This document shows positions 43,752 to 43,866 of a stretch of 43,866 nt of DNA, in pieces. This DNA comes from Shinella sp. UYSO24 (GTDB taxonomy: Bacteria > Pseudomonadota > Alphaproteobacteria > Rhizobiales > Rhizobiaceae). The translations under genes were made by a program, and so were the position numbers. The notes under the pieces are model-generated. The model was not told the DNA's origin and did not search any database. It was given only the letters and a program-made list of their open reading frames with translations. The stretch spans positions 1 to 43,866 of the forward strand of contig CABHNZ010000033.1 of NCBI GenBank assembly GCA_902167985.1, in the 5' to 3' direction. The number at the start of each line of letters is the position of its first letter. Position 1 is the stretch's first letter.

Positions 43752-43788
43752 GTGACATTCCAACTTTGCAGAAACAGGACATTCTAAC
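43752..43788 (-). repeat. Right terminal inverted repeat of the ISNCY-type element
   Basis: Read inward it begins GTTAGAATGTCCTG and repeats GTTGGAATGTC 24 bases in. It pairs with 42191-42227. The last 78 bases of the window beyond it hold nothing I can name. Confidence 0.7.
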
Positions 43789-43866
43789 TTTGCGGTGGAG
43801 AAGCTAACCCAAGTGCACCATGCCTTCGCTTTAGGGTAGGGGATCACCCTCCTTCTTGTAAATGAG

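Larger units (their letters stand above)
42191..43788 (-). mobile_element. ISNCY-type insertion sequence, about 1.6 kb, apparently complete
   Basis: A single transposase gene is bounded by imperfect inverted ends of about 37 bases. The left end (42191-42227) begins GTTGGAATGTCC and contains GCAAAGTAGAAATGTCC. The right end (43752-43788, read inward on the minus strand) begins GTTAGAATGTCC and contains GCAAAGTTGGAATGTC. Each end therefore carries two copies of a GTTxGAATGT motif about 24-25 bases apart. I could not recognise a target-site duplication, so the exact outer edges are approximate. It lies upstream of the fecB operon and may influence its promoter. Confidence 0.75.

Noticed and set aside
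1..43866. tRNA or rRNA genes, or tRNA-associated integration sites
   Set aside because: No cloverleaf or conserved T-loop string was recognised by eye. Very weak ones could be missed without a search tool.
43789..43866. Second insertion sequence or gene start at the window edge
   Set aside because: Only 78 bases remain, and no end motif or coding signature is recognisable.

Overview
The window looks like a segment of a repABC-type secondary replicon (plasmid or megaplasmid) of an alphaproteobacterium, most likely the Rhizobium/Agrobacterium group. The main evidence is a repA-repB-repC operon with a counter-transcribed RNA between repB and repC and two parS-like palindromes. Further support comes from rhizobial-type traA and traD/traG genes diverging around an IncQ-like oriT, and from the kinds of transporter and regulator genes present. 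The genus cannot be fixed from sequence alone.

Layout. 1-392: remnant of an IS66-family element. 415-7294 (minus strand): surface-polysaccharide operon with rmlC, rmlB, rmlA, a large RgpF-type glycosyltransferase and a sugar-nucleotide epimerase; the last two are visibly more A/T-rich than the rest. 7709-14183: mobilisation region with a zinc-ribbon protein, a DUF6118-like membrane protein, relaxase traA, oriT, an unknown protein, traD and a truncated traG. At about 14180 traG is fused to the 3' part of an MFS sugar-acid transporter gene, which is followed by a mannonate dehydratase-type gene (manD) interrupted by a seven-copy heptanucleotide repeat. 16429-23090: acyltransferase, broken SGNH-type gene, RpiR regulator, and an MFS/GAF/amidohydrolase operon. 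23306-27531: LysR regulator convergent with a hydroxyacid dehydrogenase / RraA-like aldolase / CitMHS transporter operon. 27887-31645: replication and partition module. 31900-33511: HipBA-like pair. 33548-36241: WGR protein, Lrp regulator, ACT-domain protein and DMT exporter. 36459-41996 (minus strand): FecB/FecD/FecE-type metal-chelate importer with an NtaA-type flavin monooxygenase and a ketopantoate-reductase-type enzyme. 42191-43788: complete ISNCY-type insertion sequence.

How the genes work together. RmlA, RmlB and RmlC make dTDP-4-keto-rhamnose, feeding the RgpF-like transferase; rmlD is not in the window and would have to be elsewhere. RepA/RepB with parS partition the replicon and RepC initiates replication, with the small RNA limiting RepC. 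The oriT is intact, but both the relaxase and the coupling protein are damaged as written. The 36.5-42.0 kb operon suggests uptake of a metal chelate followed by oxidative cleavage of the ligand.

Data quality matters here. More than twenty single-base indels split otherwise recognisable genes, often in short G/C runs, and they also hit repC, which a living replicon needs. Many of the 'pseudogenes' below are therefore probably sequence errors. The clear exceptions are the heptanucleotide expansion in manD and the traG/MFS junction, which are not simple homopolymer errors.
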